From assembly GCA_003222245.1 (NCBI GenBank), contig QHVH01000046.1, positions 1 through 42,336 of the forward strand: a DNA stretch of 42,336 nt, given 5' to 3'. The translations under genes were made by a program, and so were the position numbers. Of the stretch, positions 15,788 to 27,424 are shown one piece after another; positions within the stretch are counted from its first letter, which is position 1, and every line of letters begins with the position of its first letter. Under the pieces are notes generated by a model. It was given only the letters and a program-made list of their open reading frames with translations, searched no databases and was not told the origin of the DNA. The stretch is from Blastocatellia bacterium AA13 (GTDB taxonomy: Bacteria > Acidobacteriota > Blastocatellia > UBA7656).

Positions 15788-18700
15788 ATGAAACGAAGTA
15801 TAACGCTCAGAATGGCCGTCCATTTCACGGTTGTTCTGCTGCTATTTTCGAGCCTTATGCCGGTGCTGGCCCAAACCAGCCGCGGCGCGGTAACAGGGAT
15901 TGTCGCCGATTCGACAGGCGCGGTCATTTCGGGAGCCGCCGTTTCCCTCACAAATACTCAAACAGGCGTTACAAGATCCACAGTCAGCAACGGCGAAGGC
16001 GCTTACAGATTCGATGCGGTGGATCTCGGCACTTATTCCATCAAGATCGTCGCGAACAACTTCGCCGATCTCACCAAAACCAACATCCAGGTCAGTGCGA
16101 ATCAAATCGCACAAGTAGACGTTCAACTGGCGCCGTCCGGCACGGCAATAACGATCGATGTGACCGCCGAACCCGGAGTTACGCTTCAGAAGGAAGCGCC
16201 GGTCAGGGGAGGCAACATCGATGCGACCCGTATAACCGAATTGCCGGTTGCGAATAGAAACCCGGTTTCGCTTGCGTTAACGCTGCCGGGCATTTCGTCG
16301 AATCGATTCGGCTTCGGCGTCGGCACTTTTTCAGTAAACGGCTCGCGAGGCCGCTCGAATAATTTCCTGATAGACGGCACCGAGAACAACGACATTTCGG
16401 TCGCCGGGCAGGCTTTTCAGATCACCAACCCCGACGCGGTTCAGGAAGTCTCCGTTCAGACTTCGAACTACGATGCCGAGTTCGGCCGAGCCGGCGGCGC
16501 CGTGATCAACACGATAACGAAAGCCGGTACGAATAAATATCACGGAAGTCTTTCGTACTTGATCGAGTCGACTCGCTTCGACGCGAGATCGAACACGGCC
16601 GCGTTGAACCCGCAGGTTCAAGCCCGAGAGCGCCCGCTGCCGGGCACTGACCAATGGTTCTCGGGCACGATCGGCGGACCGATAATTCGTGAGAAGACTT
16701 TTTTCTTCGGAGCCTATCAGGAGAACAGGACCAACTCTCAGTTCACCAACTCGCTTGTAACGATCTCGCCCGCCGGGCGAGCGGCGTTGCGGTCTGTTTT
16801 TCCCGCGGGCGCAAACGCGCTGGTGGATACTTATCTGGCAGCGACGGCGGGCGCTGACGCTACATCTCAATTCTTCACCCAAGCGCTCGGCAGCGGCAGG
16901 CCGGACATACAATTCGGCACAGCCGTAACGGCGATTCCAAACACGGGGCGGGATCGGCAGTGGCAGACGCGAATCGATCACAGGTTGGGTGAAAAGGATC
17001 AGCTCTCCGGGCGATACCTGTTCGACGATCAGTTCTTTTCGATCGCGGCGCTGGGATTCCCGGGATTTATTACGAGCAACCAGAATCGGTATCAGAATTT
17101 TCTGGTTTCGGAGACCCATGTTTTCTCGCCGCGAATGACGAATGAGCTCAGGCTGGCTTACAACCGAATCGCGCTTTCGTTCCCGAACGACGGCGCCGAT
17201 CCGCTCGCGCAAACTCTGCCGGGCATAGATCCGGGCGCGCCGTTCTCGGTGCTGGGCGTGGCGAGCAACATTCCGCAGGGCCGGGTTGCAAATAACTATT
17301 TGCTTCAAGACACCGCGAGCTATGTGCGCGGTGATCATACATTCCGCGTCGGCACGGAACTGCTGAAGCAGAGGTCGCGCCAGTTCGCGCCGATAGTCGA
17401 GCGAGGACTGTTGACCTTTCGATCGTCGACCGGACGATCCGATTTTGCCAACTTCGTCGACAATTTCGGAGGCTCGGGCGGCAGCGCTCGGCGTGATTTT
17501 GGGAGTCCCGCATACTATCCGGAGCTCTTGAGGCAGGCATACTTCGCTCAGGATCGCTGGAGAGTGAATGAGGCGCTTACGCTCACGCTCGGCGTCCGCT
17601 ACGAATACTTCGGGCTGCCGATCAACTCAATCAAGATTTCGGCGTTCACGGGTTTGTTCAACGTCAACCCGGTTACTCTTACCGGTCCGTTCAGCGAGCC
17701 GAACACGGTCAATCCGGATAAGAACAACTGGGCGCCGACGATCGGAGTCGCCTACGCTCCGTCATTCAAGAGCGGAATCTTAGGGCGTCTGTTTGGCGAT
17801 AAGCGGAGCGTGATTCGAACCGGTTACCAGATCGGCTACGATTCATTCTTCAACAACATCGCTTCCAATGCTCAAACCTCATCGCCGAACGTAGTCGCGA
17901 CCAATGTACCTTCGGTAGTCTCCGCGGCGAGCCCGCGAGGACTGGCGAACGTGTCGGGATCGCTCCCGTTGGTCGCGAGGCCGCTTTCGCCGCTCGATTC
18001 ACAGACTCTCGTTACGCGGGACTTCGTGAATCCTTACTATCAGCGCTGGTCGCTCGGGCTTCAGCGGGAACTGCCGGGCAACTTCGTAATCGACGTATCG
18101 TATGTCGGCTCGAAGGGGACGAGGCTGTTCATCAACGAGGATCTCAATCCGTCGGTTCCGGCTGCCTTGCGAATCACTCCTCCCGGCTTCACCGGCACGC
18201 CTTCCGGGAGACTGGATAACGTGCAAGGGTCGCGGCTTATTAGAACCAACGGAGGCAGCTCGATCTATCATTCGGGACAGCTCAACGTCTCCAGGAGATT
18301 CAAGAATGGATTGGCGCTGACCGGCGCCTACACTTACTCGAAGCTTCTGGACAACGCCAGTGAGGTGTTCGGCGTCGCTCAAACAAACCTGCCGCAACAA
18401 GCCGCCGTGCCTTCGATCTTCGGAGGACAGGCGCTCGAGCGCGGGCCTTCATTCTTTGACCGCACGCATAGAGCGTCGCTCACATACGTCTATGATCTTC
18501 CGTTCATGAGAGAGCAGAAGGGTTTTCTTGGACGTGCAGTCGGCGGCTGGCAGGTGTCGGGCGTCTCTACGTTCGAGACCGGTGTGCCGCTGACGGTGGT
18601 CAACGGCCAGGATGCGGACGGCATAGGCGGAAACCTGGATCGCCCTGACTTCAACCCGGCTGGTCAGCCAGGCGTGCGCGCGGTTCCGAGCGCGGCAAGC

Positions 18701-19081
18701 CCAACCGGCTTCATCAACCCTGATGCGAACAACGCGGCGATCGATCCACGAACGGCGCAGTTCATCGGCATCGCGGCTAACTCAGGCCGAACGGGCAACC
18801 TCGGCAGGAATACGCTGCGGACGCCCGGCCTCAACAACACGAATCTCAATCTGCAGAAGCGATTCGTCATAACCGAAAGCACTCGGCTGGAATTTCGCAC
18901 CGAGTTCTTTAATCTCTTCAATCATCCACAGCTCGGGACTCCGAGCTCGAGCGCGTTCGCCCCGGCAGCACAGGGTATCTCGGCGAGCGTGTTCGGCTCG
19001 GCCGCGGGGCGGTTCTTGAATCCTACTTTCGCGGACGGCGGCGGACGCGTGGTGAGATTCCAGTTGAAGTTCCTGTTCTAA
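15788..19081 (+). CDS. TonB-dependent receptor with carboxypeptidase-regulatory-like domain (Oar-like)
   Basis: The 1097-residue outer-membrane protein has an N-terminal signal peptide (about 1-29, ending at PVLAQ). A CarboxypepD_reg-like beta sandwich (about 33-115) begins [20 protein letters not shown] and contains [18 protein letters not shown] plug domain follows (about 130-240: [23 protein letters not shown]). The long remainder is rich in aromatic, alternating strands and ends in FQLKFLF, a typical barrel C-terminal strand. Such receptors are abundant in Acidobacteriota and are thought to import large or complexed nutrients; the ligand here is unknown. The ATG has a good GAGGAGAG site. 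The group II intron begins immediately after its terminator-like stem. Confidence 0.93.
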   Translation: MKRSITLRMAVHFTVVLLLFSSLMPVLAQTSRGAVTGIVADSTGAVISGAAVSLTNTQTGVTRSTVSNGEGAYRFDAVDLGTYSIKIVANNFADLTKTNIQVSANQIAQVDVQLAPSGTAITIDVTAEPGVTLQKEAPVRGGNIDATRITELPVANRNPVSLALTLPGISSNRFGFGVGTFSVNGSRGRSNNFLIDGTENNDISVAGQAFQITNPDAVQEVSVQTSNYDAEFGRAGGAVINTITKAGTNKYHGSLSYLIESTRFDARSNTAALNPQVQARERPLPGTDQWFSGTIGGPIIREKTFFFGAYQENRTNSQFTNSLVTISPAGRAALRSVFPAGANALVDTYLAATAGADATSQFFTQALGSGRPDIQFGTAVTAIPNTGRDRQWQTRIDHRLGEKDQLSGRYLFDDQFFSIAALGFPGFITSNQNRYQNFLVSETHVFSPRMTNELRLAYNRIALSFPNDGADPLAQTLPGIDPGAPFSVLGVASNIPQGRVANNYLLQDTASYVRGDHTFRVGTELLKQRSRQFAPIVERGLLTFRSSTGRSDFANFVDNFGGSGGSARRDFGSPAYYPELLRQAYFAQDRWRVNEALTLTLGVRYEYFGLPINSIKISAFTGLFNVNPVTLTGPFSEPNTVNPDKNNWAPTIGVAYAPSFKSGILGRLFGDKRSVIRTGYQIGYDSFFNNIASNAQTSSPNVVATNVPSVVSAASPRGLANVSGSLPLVARPLSPLDSQTLVTRDFVNPYYQRWSLGLQRELPGNFVIDVSYVGSKGTRLFINEDLNPSVPAALRITPPGFTGTPSGRLDNVQGSRLIRTNGGSSIYHSGQLNVSRRFKNGLALTGAYTYSKLLDNASEVFGVAQTNLPQQAAVPSIFGGQALERGPSFFDRTHRASLTYVYDLPFMREQKGFLGRAVGGWQVSGVSTFETGVPLTVVNGQDADGIGGNLDRPDFNPAGQPGVRAVPSAASPTGFINPDANNAAIDPRTAQFIGIAANSGRTGNLGRNTLRTPGLNNTNLNLQKRFVITESTRLEFRTEFFNLFNHPQLGTPSSSAFAPAAQGISASVFGSAAGRFLNPTFADGGGRVVRFQLKFLF

Positions 19082-19089
19082 GAAGGAGC

Positions 19090-19108
19090 ATTCCGTTTTT
19101 AACGGAAT
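19090..19108 (+). terminator. Stem-loop after the receptor gene
   Basis: ATTCCGTT (19090-19097) and AACGGAAT (19101-19108) pair perfectly around a TTT loop, nine bases after the receptor stop. There is no long T-run downstream because intron sequence follows directly, which suggests the intron inserted at or into a terminator. Confidence 0.6.
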
Positions 19109-20981
19109 AACGAAGCTCACTTGGAGGTGAAAGTCCTCTACTAGCCCGACAGGGGGAATAGTTAGCCGGACGGCAAGGGTGTCCATCGTGAGGTGGAATC
19201 TGAAGGAAGCCGCAGGCAAAGCGCTGGCCCGACGAACAGAAATCGCATAGAGGCGTGCAAGCTGGATGAGAAGGCGATTATCTTCAAAGTCCGATACCTG
19301 TACGGAAAGCTTGAACGTATATGCGGCGGGCATAAGCGTGAAGGTGAGTGCGCAATACCCGGGGAGATCTGTCAGCCTGTCTTGAACTACCGGCATCGAG
19401 AGGTGACGGGAAGGGCTGGCAGAAGTCAGCAGAGGGCAAAGTAGCTCAGACGACCGGAGCGAAGGCCCGAACGTGAAGTAACGGGAGAGAGGCTCAAGTT
19501 TCGAGGATCGTAGGAGACGCAGAAAGTATGGCTGAGAAGTCCGAATCCCACACTGGAGGTAGCGGACGGAATCCACGAGGGACAGGGGTGGGTGCGTCAA
19601 AGGTCACGGCAAGGAGAGAAGACTCTAGCCCGGAGTGCGAGCAGATGATGGAAGCAGTGGTCGAGAGGGAAAACATGCTAACCGCGCTTCATCGAGTGAT
19701 GAGCAACAGGGGCGCAGCCGGAGTCGACAGGATGACGGTTGAAGAACTGAAGCCGTACTTGAAGGAGGAATGGAAGCGAATCAAGGAAGAGTTGTTGACA
19801 GACGAGTACCGACCGTCAGCAGTGCTGAAGGTAGAGATACCGAAGGCGGACGGAAAAGGGGTGCGAAAGCTTGGCATCCCGACGGTAATAGATCGGCTGA
19901 TACAACAGGCGCTGCACCAGATACTGAGCCCGATCTTTGAGACGGAATTCTCCGAATCAAGCTATGGCTTTCGGCCAGGCCGGAGTGCACAAGATGCGGT
20001 GCGACAAGCACGAGCATATGTGAGCGAAGGGCGGCGGTGGGTTGTAGATATTGATTTGGAGAAGTTCTTCGACCGAGTTAATCACGACATACTGATGTCG
20101 CGGTTGGCGAGGCGAATCAAAGATAAGCGAGTACTGCGATTGATCCGAAGATACCTGCAAGCCGGGATGATGGAAGGCGGGGTAGTGACACAACGGCGGG
20201 AGGGGACCCCCCAGGGTGGGCCGCTGAGTCCGTTGATGTCAAATGTACTGCTGGACGAGCTGGACAAGGAACTGGAGCGACGAGGGCACAAATTCTGCCG
20301 GTACGCTGACGATTGTAACGTGTACGTGAAGAGTCGGAGTGCGGGAGAGCGAGTGAAGGAGTCGATCACGAGATTTCTTGAAAAGCGATTGCGGCTGAAG
20401 GTGAATGAAGAGAAGAGCGCGGTAGACCGGCCGTGGAAGAGGAAGTTTCTGGGCTACACGATGACGTGGCACCGGGAGCCGCGAATAAGAGTAGCGGAGA
20501 GTTCGGTGAAACGACTGAAGATGAAGCTGCGGGAGATTCTGCGGAGAGGACGAGGACGCAACATTGGGAGACTCATCGAGGAAGAACTGACACCGCTGCT
20601 CAGAGGCTGGATGAACTACTTCCGGCTGGCAGAGGTGAAGGGAATCTTCGAGGAGTTGGATGGCTGGATACGCCGGAAGCTGAGATGCGTGATCTGGCGG
20701 CAATGGAAGCGAGTCTTCGCGCGGGCAAAGGGACTGATGAAGCGTGGACTTGAAAGGGATCGGGCGCTGAAGTCAGCTATGAATGGGCGAGGACCTTGGT
20801 GGAATGCCGGGGCCTCGCACATGAACGAAGCCTTTCCCAAGTCGTACTTTGATCGCTGCGGTTTGGTGTCGCTGTTAGATCAACGGCTCAAATTCCAGCG
20901 TACTTCATGAACCGCCGTATACGGAACCGTACGTACGGTGGTGTGGGAGGACGGGAGCCGCGAGGCTCCCTCCTACCCGAT
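19109..20981 (+). mobile_element. Group II intron (approximate ends)
   Basis: The structured 5' region (for example TTGGAGGTGAAAGTCCTC near 19120) has no protein. It is followed by an intron-encoded reverse transcriptase and then a 3' end with domain V and VI signatures. Domain V-like pairing is ACCGCCGTA/TACGGTGGT at about 20911-20942. Domain VI-like GGGAGCC-GCGA-GGCTCCC occupies 20953-20970, followed by CTACCCGAT. The 5' boundary is estimated from the end of the preceding stem-loop and the 3' boundary from CCCGAT; neither is proven. It lies in the same orientation as the receptor gene. Confidence 0.8.
19528..20910 (+). CDS. ltrA: Group II intron reverse transcriptase/maturase
   Basis: The 460-residue protein is intact. 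The RT fingers and palm show [81 protein letters not shown] and the catalytic YADD (in [14 protein letters not shown]). The maturase/thumb region includes FLGYTMT and LLRGWMNYF. No C-terminal HNH endonuclease cysteine pairs are visible, so mobility probably follows an endonuclease-independent route. It helps the intron fold and splice and copies it into new DNA sites. No frameshift or stop disrupts it, suggesting a recent arrival. Confidence 0.95.
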   Translation: MAEKSESHTGGSGRNPRGTGVGASKVTARREDSSPECEQMMEAVVERENMLTALHRVMSNRGAAGVDRMTVEELKPYLKEEWKRIKEELLTDEYRPSAVLKVEIPKADGKGVRKLGIPTVIDRLIQQALHQILSPIFETEFSESSYGFRPGRSAQDAVRQARAYVSEGRRWVVDIDLEKFFDRVNHDILMSRLARRIKDKRVLRLIRRYLQAGMMEGGVVTQRREGTPQGGPLSPLMSNVLLDELDKELERRGHKFCRYADDCNVYVKSRSAGERVKESITRFLEKRLRLKVNEEKSAVDRPWKRKFLGYTMTWHREPRIRVAESSVKRLKMKLREILRRGRGRNIGRLIEEELTPLLRGWMNYFRLAEVKGIFEELDGWIRRKLRCVIWRQWKRVFARAKGLMKRGLERDRALKSAMNGRGPWWNAGASHMNEAFPKSYFDRCGLVSLLDQRLKFQRTS

Positions 20982-21101
20982 AGGTCCATTGTGAAGAAAT
21001 ACGATTTGTAAAAATGAAGGCGCGCCGGACCTATATCTTCTCTGGAGAATGCGATCTAAGAAAAGCCGGCCGTGACAGCGGTCTCATTTTGGCTTCGAGT
21101 G

Positions 21102-23087
21102 TTATTTGACTTCGAGCTCACGTTCCTTCAACACCTTGATTTTATCCCGCAGCTCGGCGGCGCGCTCGAATTGATACTTCGCGGCGGATTCCCGCATCTC
21201 GAATTCGAGTTGCGCGATGGTAGCTCCGATCATGGCCGGAGAATAATCCATCATCTCTTCCAGATCGAGCGGAATCTTGAAGTAGTCGGCTTCGACGATG
21301 GATACGAGCGTCGAGTCGATCGCTTTGACAATCGTTTGCGGCTCGATATTGTTTTCGCGGTTGTAGGCCGATTGTTTTTCGCGCCGCCGATCCGTCTCGC
21401 TCAACGCGCGCCGCATTGAGTCGGTGATTCTGTCCGCGTATAGGATCGCCATCCCGTTGACGTTCCGGGCGGCGCGGCCAATGGTCTGTATCAGAGATAT
21501 CTCCGATCTCAGAAAGCCTTCCTTATCGGCATCCAGGACGGCGACGAGCGATACCTCCGGAAGATCGAGCCCTTCGCGAAGCAGGTTTATTCCGACAAGC
21601 ACATCGAACTCACCGCGACGCAGATCGCGAAGGATCTTTATTCGTTCGAGAGTGAGTATCTCCGAATGGAGATAGCGCACTCGCACGCCGATCTCCGCGT
21701 AGTACTCCGTGAGATCCTCGGCCATCTTCTTGGTCAGCGTTGTGACCAGCACGCGCTCGTTGCGAGTCGCGCGGAGCCGTATTTCGTTGAGCAGGTCGTC
21801 AATCTGACCGCGAACGGGCCTCACGTCTACAATGGGATCTATGAGCCCGGTTGGGCGGATCACCTGTTCGACAATCTCGCCTCCGCTCTTTGTCAGCTCG
21901 TATGGGCCCGGCGTGGCGGAGACAAACACGATCTGGCCCACTCGCTGGTCCCACTCTTCGAAGTTGAGAGGACGGTTGTCCAGGGCCGATGGAAGTCGAA
22001 ATCCGTACTCGACCAGCGTCCGCTTGCGAGACTGATCGCCCGCGTACATTCCTCGAAATTGCGGGATGGTCTGATGGCTCTCGTCCACTATCGCGATTGC
22101 GTCGCGAGCCAGATAGTCGAGCAGAGTTGGGGGCGGCTCGCCGGGCAGGCGGCCGGTCAGATGGCGCGAGTAGTTCTCGATGCCGTTGCAGTAGCCAAGC
22201 TCGCGAAGCATCTCGATATCGTACATCGTGCGCTGCCGCAGCCGCTGAGCTTCCACCAGCTTTCCTTGAGAGATCAGTTGAGGCTCCCATTCCTCGAGCT
22301 CGGCCTTTATGGTGGAGATTGCGCGCTTGAGCGTATCCTGAGGCATTACGTAATGCGACTTCGGGTAAATCGGCAGCCGCTCGTGCGTTGCCAGCACTTC
22401 GCCGAGCAGGGGGTCGATGGTGGAAATGGACTGAACTTCATCTCCCCAGAACTCGATTCGAATCGCGCGCTCCTGGTAGACCGGATAGATCTCGACGATG
22501 TCGCCCCGAACCCTGAAAGTTCCGCGTTCGAAAGAGAGATCATTTCGTTGATACTGAATCTCGACGAGCGACCGAAGAAAAGCGGTTCTGGAGAGCTGCT
22601 GGCCGACCTCGGCGAACTTGACCATTCCGTAATACGCGTCGGGATCGCCCAGGCCGTAGATGCAGGACACGCTTGCGACGATAATGCAATCGCGCCTTTC
22701 GAACAGGCTTCGCGTAGCGGAAAGCCGAAGGCGATCGATCTCATCGTTTGTGGTTGACTCTTTTTCGACGTAGGTGTCGGTGGACGGTATGTAGGCCTCG
22801 GGCTGGTAGTAGTCGTAGTAGCTCACGAAGTATTCGATAGCATTGTGCGGAAAGAAGGATTTGAATTCCTGGTACAACTGCGCGGCGAGAGTCTTATTGT
22901 GGGCCATTACAATGACCGGTCTTTGAACACGTTCGATAAGAGCGGCGAGAGTGAAAGTTTTGCCGCTGCCGGTGACGCCAAGCAGCACCTGATGCCTGAG
23001 GTCGTCCTTGATTCCGCGCACCAGAGCCTCTATGGCTTGAGGCTGATCACCTTGAGGGCTGTATGAAGAAACGAGTTGAAAATCCAT
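21102..23087 (-). CDS. uvrB: Excinuclease ABC subunit B
   Basis: The 661-residue product has full family length. The Walker A motif is GVTGSGKT (37-44), and the DNA-clamping beta-hairpin region reads [12 protein letters not shown] at about 92-103. DESHQT gives the Walker B-like motif, and helicase motifs include [16 protein letters not shown] and QTIGRAARN. The C-terminal UVR motif ([20 protein letters not shown]) should bind UvrC/UvrA. It verifies damage in nucleotide-excision repair with UvrA and UvrC, which are not in this window. The gene appears monocistronic, and its 3' end faces the intron, which lies about 120 nt away. Confidence 0.98.
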   Translation of the reverse strand: MDFQLVSSYSPQGDQPQAIEALVRGIKDDLRHQVLLGVTGSGKTFTLAALIERVQRPVIVMAHNKTLAAQLYQEFKSFFPHNAIEYFVSYYDYYQPEAYIPSTDTYVEKESTTNDEIDRLRLSATRSLFERRDCIIVASVSCIYGLGDPDAYYGMVKFAEVGQQLSRTAFLRSLVEIQYQRNDLSFERGTFRVRGDIVEIYPVYQERAIRIEFWGDEVQSISTIDPLLGEVLATHERLPIYPKSHYVMPQDTLKRAISTIKAELEEWEPQLISQGKLVEAQRLRQRTMYDIEMLRELGYCNGIENYSRHLTGRLPGEPPPTLLDYLARDAIAIVDESHQTIPQFRGMYAGDQSRKRTLVEYGFRLPSALDNRPLNFEEWDQRVGQIVFVSATPGPYELTKSGGEIVEQVIRPTGLIDPIVDVRPVRGQIDDLLNEIRLRATRNERVLVTTLTKKMAEDLTEYYAEIGVRVRYLHSEILTLERIKILRDLRRGEFDVLVGINLLREGLDLPEVSLVAVLDADKEGFLRSEISLIQTIGRAARNVNGMAILYADRITDSMRRALSETDRRREKQSAYNRENNIEPQTIVKAIDSTLVSIVEADYFKIPLDLEEMMDYSPAMIGATIAQLEFEMRESAAKYQFERAAELRDKIKVLKERELEVK

Positions 23088-23792
23088 TGTAGTGTTTCGG
23101 AATTCCCGGCTGTCGCGAAGCCGTTTTACCGTCGGCGCTGATGAAAGACTCGATTATAGTCCGCGCGCATAAGCGGAGCAATCACTTTAACCGAGTGGTA
23201 AGCAAACCTAACGCTGATCCTGCCGCAAGCGAAGAGGATTGACTCTTTCAGTTACGCGCTCGAACCATGAACTTGGTTTAAGCGCGCCGCGGTTCCGGTA
23301 CATTGCGACAGCTCACATCAACTTCGCGATGAATCGGCGATCGAAGGCGGGTGTGTACCGCATCACGCTTGTTGAAGGAATCGCCGCGCCTTGAAATTGG
23401 CTTCCAGAGCAGATCAAAAGAGTCGTGGTGTCACAAATTCACCCAGCATCAACGTGCTTTGTTAGAGTTAGAGTTTCGCCGATATTTTTTTCTCCTTTCT
23501 AACGTTTTTTATAGTCTGGCCTCTTGACATGAAATCGCCTCGCGCCGATAATGCGGTCTGCCATTCAGGCTTCTGTTATTCAGCAGCATAGTTTCTCAGC
23601 AGCATAGTTTCTCAGCAGCGTATGCGGAATTGTTTCGTCATTGGACAGCTTCTGCCTCGGTCGGTCGCTTCCAATCAAGCTCTGTCGTTTCTTCTATGAG
23701 AACGCTTCCGTTGGCGATCGTTCTTTCAGCTACGGTTCTTTCATCGGTGCTTCTCTCAAGTCGTTTCTTCAGTCGGTGATTCAGAGGATAAA
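23088..23792. other. 705-nt region between uvrB and purC
   Basis: No credible gene is found; a 63-codon plus-strand frame at 23641 lacks a ribosome site and similarity. The region carries the uvrB promoter area, a strong plus-strand promoter at 23524-23552 and a roughly 230-nt transcribed leader before purC. A 16-nt direct repeat CAGCAGCATAGTTTCT occurs at 23581-23596 and 23597-23612, with a partial third copy. The leader's second half is pyrimidine-rich with repeated GTTCTTTC/GTTTCTTC motifs. Confidence 0.6.
23524..23552 (+). promoter_or_regulatory. Sigma-70-type promoter for purC
   Basis: TTGACA (23524-23529) and GATAAT (23547-23552) are separated by exactly 17 nt, the optimal spacing. It points towards purC and implies a 5' leader of roughly 230 nt. 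Confidence 0.75.
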
Positions 23793-24719
23793 GTGCGCAA
23801 CTCGATACTTCGGACCGAAATACCTGGATTAGAATTGCGGCGAAGGGGCAAGGTTCGCGACGTTTATAGCGTCGGAGAGGACCTGCTCATCATTGCAACC
23901 GACCGAATTTCCGCATTCGACGTAGTTCTTCCAAATCCAATTCCGAACAAGGGATTCGTTCTCACGGCGCTTTCGCTCTTCTGGTTTGAGCTGCTTGGCG
24001 ATGTCGTTAAGAACCATTTGATATCGACCAGGGCAAGTGAGTATCCGTCGCAGCTCGATCCATATCGAGACCAGCTCGAGGGGCGGTCTATGCTCGTTGT
24101 TAAAACGGATGTCTTTCCGATCGAGTGCGTGGCTCGCGGATATATCTCCGGATCGGGCTGGAAGGAGTATCGCAAAACAGGCGAGGTATGCGGCATAAGG
24201 CTTCCTGAAGGGTTGACCGAATCTGACCGCCTGCCCGAGCCGCTATTCACTCCTTCGACGAAAGAGGAGACTGGACACGATATCAACATCAGCGAGAAAG
24301 AAGTCGCCAATAGAATCGGCGAGGACGCGACGCGCAGACTGAAGGATCTAACCCTCACCATATACTCGAAGGCGGCGGACTACGCTCTCGAGAATGGAAT
24401 CATAATAGCGGACACGAAGTTCGAGTTCGGAACCAAGGATGGCGAGATAATTCTCATCGATGAAGTGTTGACTCCCGATTCATCACGTTTCTGGCCAAAG
24501 GATTCATACGGGCCGGGGCGGCCGCAACAATCGTTCGACAAGCAGTACGTACGCGACTACCTCGAAGGCCTCGACTGGGATAAGACTCCGCCCGGCCCCG
24601 AGCTGCCCCGTGAGATCATCGAACGAACGAGTGAGAAGTACCTCGAAGCATTCAAGCTTCTGACGGGGAGAGATCTCGAAGTGTGGATTGCGAACCGCGG
24701 GATGGGGAACGCGGGATAG
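23793..24719 (+). CDS. purC: Phosphoribosylaminoimidazole-succinocarboxamide synthase (SAICAR synthetase)
   Basis: The GTG at 23793, preceded by AGAGGA, gives a 308-residue protein, the long bacterial/eukaryotic type. Motifs include [20 protein letters not shown] at the N-terminus, [18 protein letters not shown], the [18 protein letters not shown] substrate segment, [26 protein letters not shown] and [13 protein letters not shown]. It joins aspartate to carboxyaminoimidazole ribotide using ATP in purine synthesis. A CvpA-like gene follows 39 nt downstream in the same direction, suggesting cotranscription. Confidence 0.97.
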   Translation: MRNSILRTEIPGLELRRRGKVRDVYSVGEDLLIIATDRISAFDVVLPNPIPNKGFVLTALSLFWFELLGDVVKNHLISTRASEYPSQLDPYRDQLEGRSMLVVKTDVFPIECVARGYISGSGWKEYRKTGEVCGIRLPEGLTESDRLPEPLFTPSTKEETGHDINISEKEVANRIGEDATRRLKDLTLTIYSKAADYALENGIIIADTKFEFGTKDGEIILIDEVLTPDSSRFWPKDSYGPGRPQQSFDKQYVRDYLEGLDWDKTPPGPELPREIIERTSEKYLEAFKLLTGRDLEVWIANRGMGNAG

Positions 24720-24758
24720 AAATCCCGAGTCCGCAACCCTCAATCCGCAATCAATCCT

Positions 24759-25289
24759 ATGACTCTCCTCGATTACGTCGTCCTTACTATAGTGGTCGTG
24801 TCGGTTGCCTACGGAGCCCTGAGGGGAATTGTCAGGAGCGCCGTATCGCTGGCGGCCGTGATTAGTGGGCTGTTTTTCGCCGCGTATTGGTACGAGTATC
24901 CGGCAGTTCTGTACCGTCCTTTCGGGGCGAGCCCCCAGGCAGCCCACTTACTGGGGTTCATTACACTGTTTGTGGCCGCCCTCGTCGGCGGAGTGTTTCT
25001 TTCGCGTGTTTTGCGCGGCGGTTTGAAGCGGCTGCGGATCGGCTGGACAGATCACGTGTTCGGGGCGGTGTTCGGATTGATCAGAGCGTGGCTGATCTGC
25101 TCGGCTATCTATCTCGCTCTTACAGCGTTTCCGGTTAGACTCGACGCCGTCGAGCAGGCAAGGCTAGCCCCCGTGCTGCTCGAAGGAACAAGAGCCATAG
25201 CCTATTTGACATCACGAGAGTTCAAAGATCAGTTCTACGGTGGGTACGAAATAGTCCAGCGGTTTTGGAATAAGATCAACGCGAAGTGA
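24759..25289 (+). CDS. cvpA: CvpA family membrane protein
   Basis: The 176-residue protein has about four membrane segments: 5-23, 29-45, 64-84 and 102-125. The N-terminal LLDYVVLTIVVVSVAYGALRG and the later DHVFGAVFGLIRAWLICSAI patterns are typical of CvpA. In other bacteria CvpA is linked to colicin V production, envelope homeostasis and purine-related operons, which fits its place after purC. The molecular function is unsettled. It is followed by a small Fis-like gene 30 nt downstream, so purC, cvpA and the regulator may form one transcript. Confidence 0.85.
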   Translation: MTLLDYVVLTIVVVSVAYGALRGIVRSAVSLAAVISGLFFAAYWYEYPAVLYRPFGASPQAAHLLGFITLFVAALVGGVFLSRVLRGGLKRLRIGWTDHVFGAVFGLIRAWLICSAIYLALTAFPVRLDAVEQARLAPVLLEGTRAIAYLTSREFKDQFYGGYEIVQRFWNKINAK

Positions 25290-25319
25290 CGAGTCCACCG
25301 TCGCAGGAGGACGATAGGA

Positions 25320-25610
25320 ATGAAAAGCAGGCTGGAGGCCCTGGTCATGGAGATGGTGGACCGGGGAGTAACGTTCGACGATGCGGTAAAGGAATTTGAG
25401 AAGCAATTCATAATGTGCGTATTGAAGAGAACAAATGGAAACCTCTCCAAAGCCGCGGACGAATTGAAAATTCACAGGAATACTTTGTCGAAGAGAGTTG
25501 AAGGCTACTATCAAAACGGCCACATGACCGGCGCTCGGCGCAGGCGAAGCCGCGAGGTGAGTCCGCATGCGGCAAGAGCCGCTGTTGCAGCGGGGCGCAT
25601 TCGTCGATGA
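25320..25610 (+). CDS. Small Fis-type helix-turn-helix protein
   Basis: The 96-residue protein matches the Fis/NtrC C-terminal HTH over residues about 15-62: VKEFEKQFIMCVLKRTNGNL then SKAADELKIHRNTLSKRVEG. The tail (70-96) is basic and Arg-rich, perhaps adding DNA affinity. AGGAGGACGATAGG gives a good ribosome site before the ATG. It is probably a nucleoid-associated or local transcription regulator, possibly cotranscribed with the upstream CvpA-like gene. No response-regulator or AAA domain precedes it, so it is not a truncated NtrC by itself. Confidence 0.85.
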   Translation: MKSRLEALVMEMVDRGVTFDDAVKEFEKQFIMCVLKRTNGNLSKAADELKIHRNTLSKRVEGYYQNGHMTGARRRRSREVSPHAARAAVAAGRIRR

Positions 25611-25949
25611 GCCTCGCGAGAAAACACGCAGCACCCGGCGCTGGCGATGCAAAGCAAGAGCGTGCTATGCGCAACAGCTAATCTCCGTCCGTGCGATTGC
25701 AAAGCGCGAAGGCCCAAAGGGGAAGGCCCGCAGATACACGAACGCCCATAATGAGCTCAGGAATTCGAATGTTCTGATCGAATGACCAGCCAACAACCGC
25801 CAGATTCACAGTGACAAACGACAAGTGATGAGAGACCTGAACCGGCCGCGAACACATGCCCAATCACAAAACGCTCCGCGCCATTTCTTGACACCGCCAT
25901 AACTCGTGATCATAATCACTCGACTCGTAACACATAGGAGTGTCTACAT
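25611..25949. other. 339-nt gene-free region before the M20 peptidase
   Basis: No supported gene is found; frames on both strands are short, lack ribosome sites and show no recognisable features. The region should contain the promoter of the peptidase gene, whose ribosome site TAGGAG lies just before its ATG. Confidence 0.5.
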
Positions 25950-27329
25950 ATGGCAGTGCAGGATACCGCGTCCCGGCGCCTCGATCTGGCTGTGCGTGAG
26001 TGCCGTTCTGAATTCGAAGACAAGCTCGCTCAGCTTGTCGAAATTCCGACCATAAGCATGGAGCCCAATCGGAAACCCGATATAAGGCGGGGAGCCGAGT
26101 TGGCGCGCCAGTACCTCGAGTCAATCGGAGCTCGAGCCGAGATATTCGAGACACCCGGCAATCCCGTGGTGTTCGGCAGAATCGAGACAGCGCCGAGCAA
26201 TCCTACCGTAACGATCTACAATCATATCGACGTCCAGCCGGCCGATCCTTCAGAGTGGCGGCGCGAGCCGTTCACATTCTTCAAGCAGGATAATCGATAT
26301 GAAGGACGCGGCACTACCGATGATAAAGGACCCGCGCTGACTGCGCTGATGGGTGTCCGCGCAGCCGTACAGAACTCGATTCCGCTCAACATCAATTTTA
26401 TCTGGGAGCTTGAAGAAGAGATCGGAAGCCCGAACTTCGAGCATTTTATAAAGAACAATATCGCGAATCTCGCTACCGATTCGGTCCTGGTGAGCGACAC
26501 GATCTGGATTTCGCGCAGGCAGCCCGCGGTGCCGTATGGCCTGCGAGGCGCGATGATGTTCACCATGACTTTGCAGACCGGAGCTAAGGACGTCCATTCA
26601 GGGCTCACCGGAGGCCCGGCTCGAAATCCCGTGGCGGAATTGTGCAAGATCATCGACGAATGCTTCGACGCTTCGACCGGCCGCGTTCGGATCAAGGGCT
26701 TCTATGATGAGGTGAAGCGAGCTACGAAACGCGAGCTTCAGAGCTTTCTGGACTCGGGCTTCACGACGGAAGGATTCAAGCGAGCGCACGAGTTGAAAAA
26801 GCTGCGGTTCGATGATCCGAAGCGAGTGCTCGAAGCGATCATGGCGCAGCCTACGTTCGAAGTACACGGCATCGCCGGCGGTTATCAGGGTCCGGGCGTT
26901 AAAACGATCGTGCCGTATTACGCGCAGGCCAAGATCAGTTGCAGGCTGGTTCCCGATCAACAGCCTCGGAAGATATTCAAGCTGATTCGAAACTTTGTGC
27001 AGCAGAAGAATCCCGACATCAAGACCGAGTTCCTGGCGGCGCTCGAGCCGTACATCGGCGAATTCGAAGGGCCTTATGCAGAGGCTGCATCGACGGCTAT
27101 GAAGGCGGCATTCGGACGGGCTCCGGCCTTTACTCGCGAAGGCGGTTCGATCGGGGCGGTGGTCACGATGAAGAAATACCTGAAGTCGCCGATCGTGTTT
27201 CTTGGACTCTCGCTTCCCGAGCATGGTTATCACGCGAAGAATGAGAACTTCGATTGGGGGATGGCCTCGGGAGGAATGAAGATGTTCGTGCGCTACTTCG
27301 ATGAAGTGAGCAAGCTTGGGAAGCGTTGA
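25950..27329 (+). CDS. M20/M28-type metallodipeptidase
   Basis: The 459-residue protein belongs to the M20 (ArgE/DapE/CNDP-dipeptidase) group. Metal-ligand motifs are visible: NHIDVQPAD (His92, Asp94), [10 protein letters not shown] (Asp124 region), WELEEEIGS (Glu155/156, general base and ligand) and [10 protein letters not shown] near the C-terminus. A dimerisation/lid domain sits between about 190 and 325, including [15 protein letters not shown]. No signal peptide is visible, so it is probably a cytosolic dipeptidase or amidohydrolase. The exact substrate cannot be read from sequence. It appears monocistronic and ends before a strong stem-loop. Confidence 0.92.
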   Translation: MAVQDTASRRLDLAVRECRSEFEDKLAQLVEIPTISMEPNRKPDIRRGAELARQYLESIGARAEIFETPGNPVVFGRIETAPSNPTVTIYNHIDVQPADPSEWRREPFTFFKQDNRYEGRGTTDDKGPALTALMGVRAAVQNSIPLNINFIWELEEEIGSPNFEHFIKNNIANLATDSVLVSDTIWISRRQPAVPYGLRGAMMFTMTLQTGAKDVHSGLTGGPARNPVAELCKIIDECFDASTGRVRIKGFYDEVKRATKRELQSFLDSGFTTEGFKRAHELKKLRFDDPKRVLEAIMAQPTFEVHGIAGGYQGPGVKTIVPYYAQAKISCRLVPDQQPRKIFKLIRNFVQQKNPDIKTEFLAALEPYIGEFEGPYAEAASTAMKAAFGRAPAFTREGGSIGAVVTMKKYLKSPIVFLGLSLPEHGYHAKNENFDWGMASGGMKMFVRYFDEVSKLGKR

Positions 27330-27400
27330 GACGAAGTTTGAAGCCTGCCAACGGGCAGCGGATCAAATTCAGTTTCACGGCATACTTAGGAGTAAACGCA

Positions 27401-27424
27401 GGGGCGAGCACAGGGGCTCGCCCC
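27401..27424 (+). terminator. Stem-loop after the peptidase gene
   Basis: GGGGCGAGC (27401-27409) pairs perfectly with GCTCGCCCC (27416-27424) around a six-base loop, 71 nt after the stop. The downstream DNA is T-rich, although the longest T-run is about 20 nt away, so it may be a terminator or a structured repeat. Confidence 0.55.

Noticed and set aside
16331-17338. Long minus-strand frame inside the TonB receptor gene
   Set aside because: Antisense shadow of a well-supported gene.
21666-22757. 363-codon plus-strand frame
   Set aside because: Lies entirely antisense to uvrB, whose product is unmistakable.
23641-23832. 63-codon plus-strand frame before purC
   Set aside because: No ribosome site, overlaps the purC start, and lies in the pyrimidine-rich leader.
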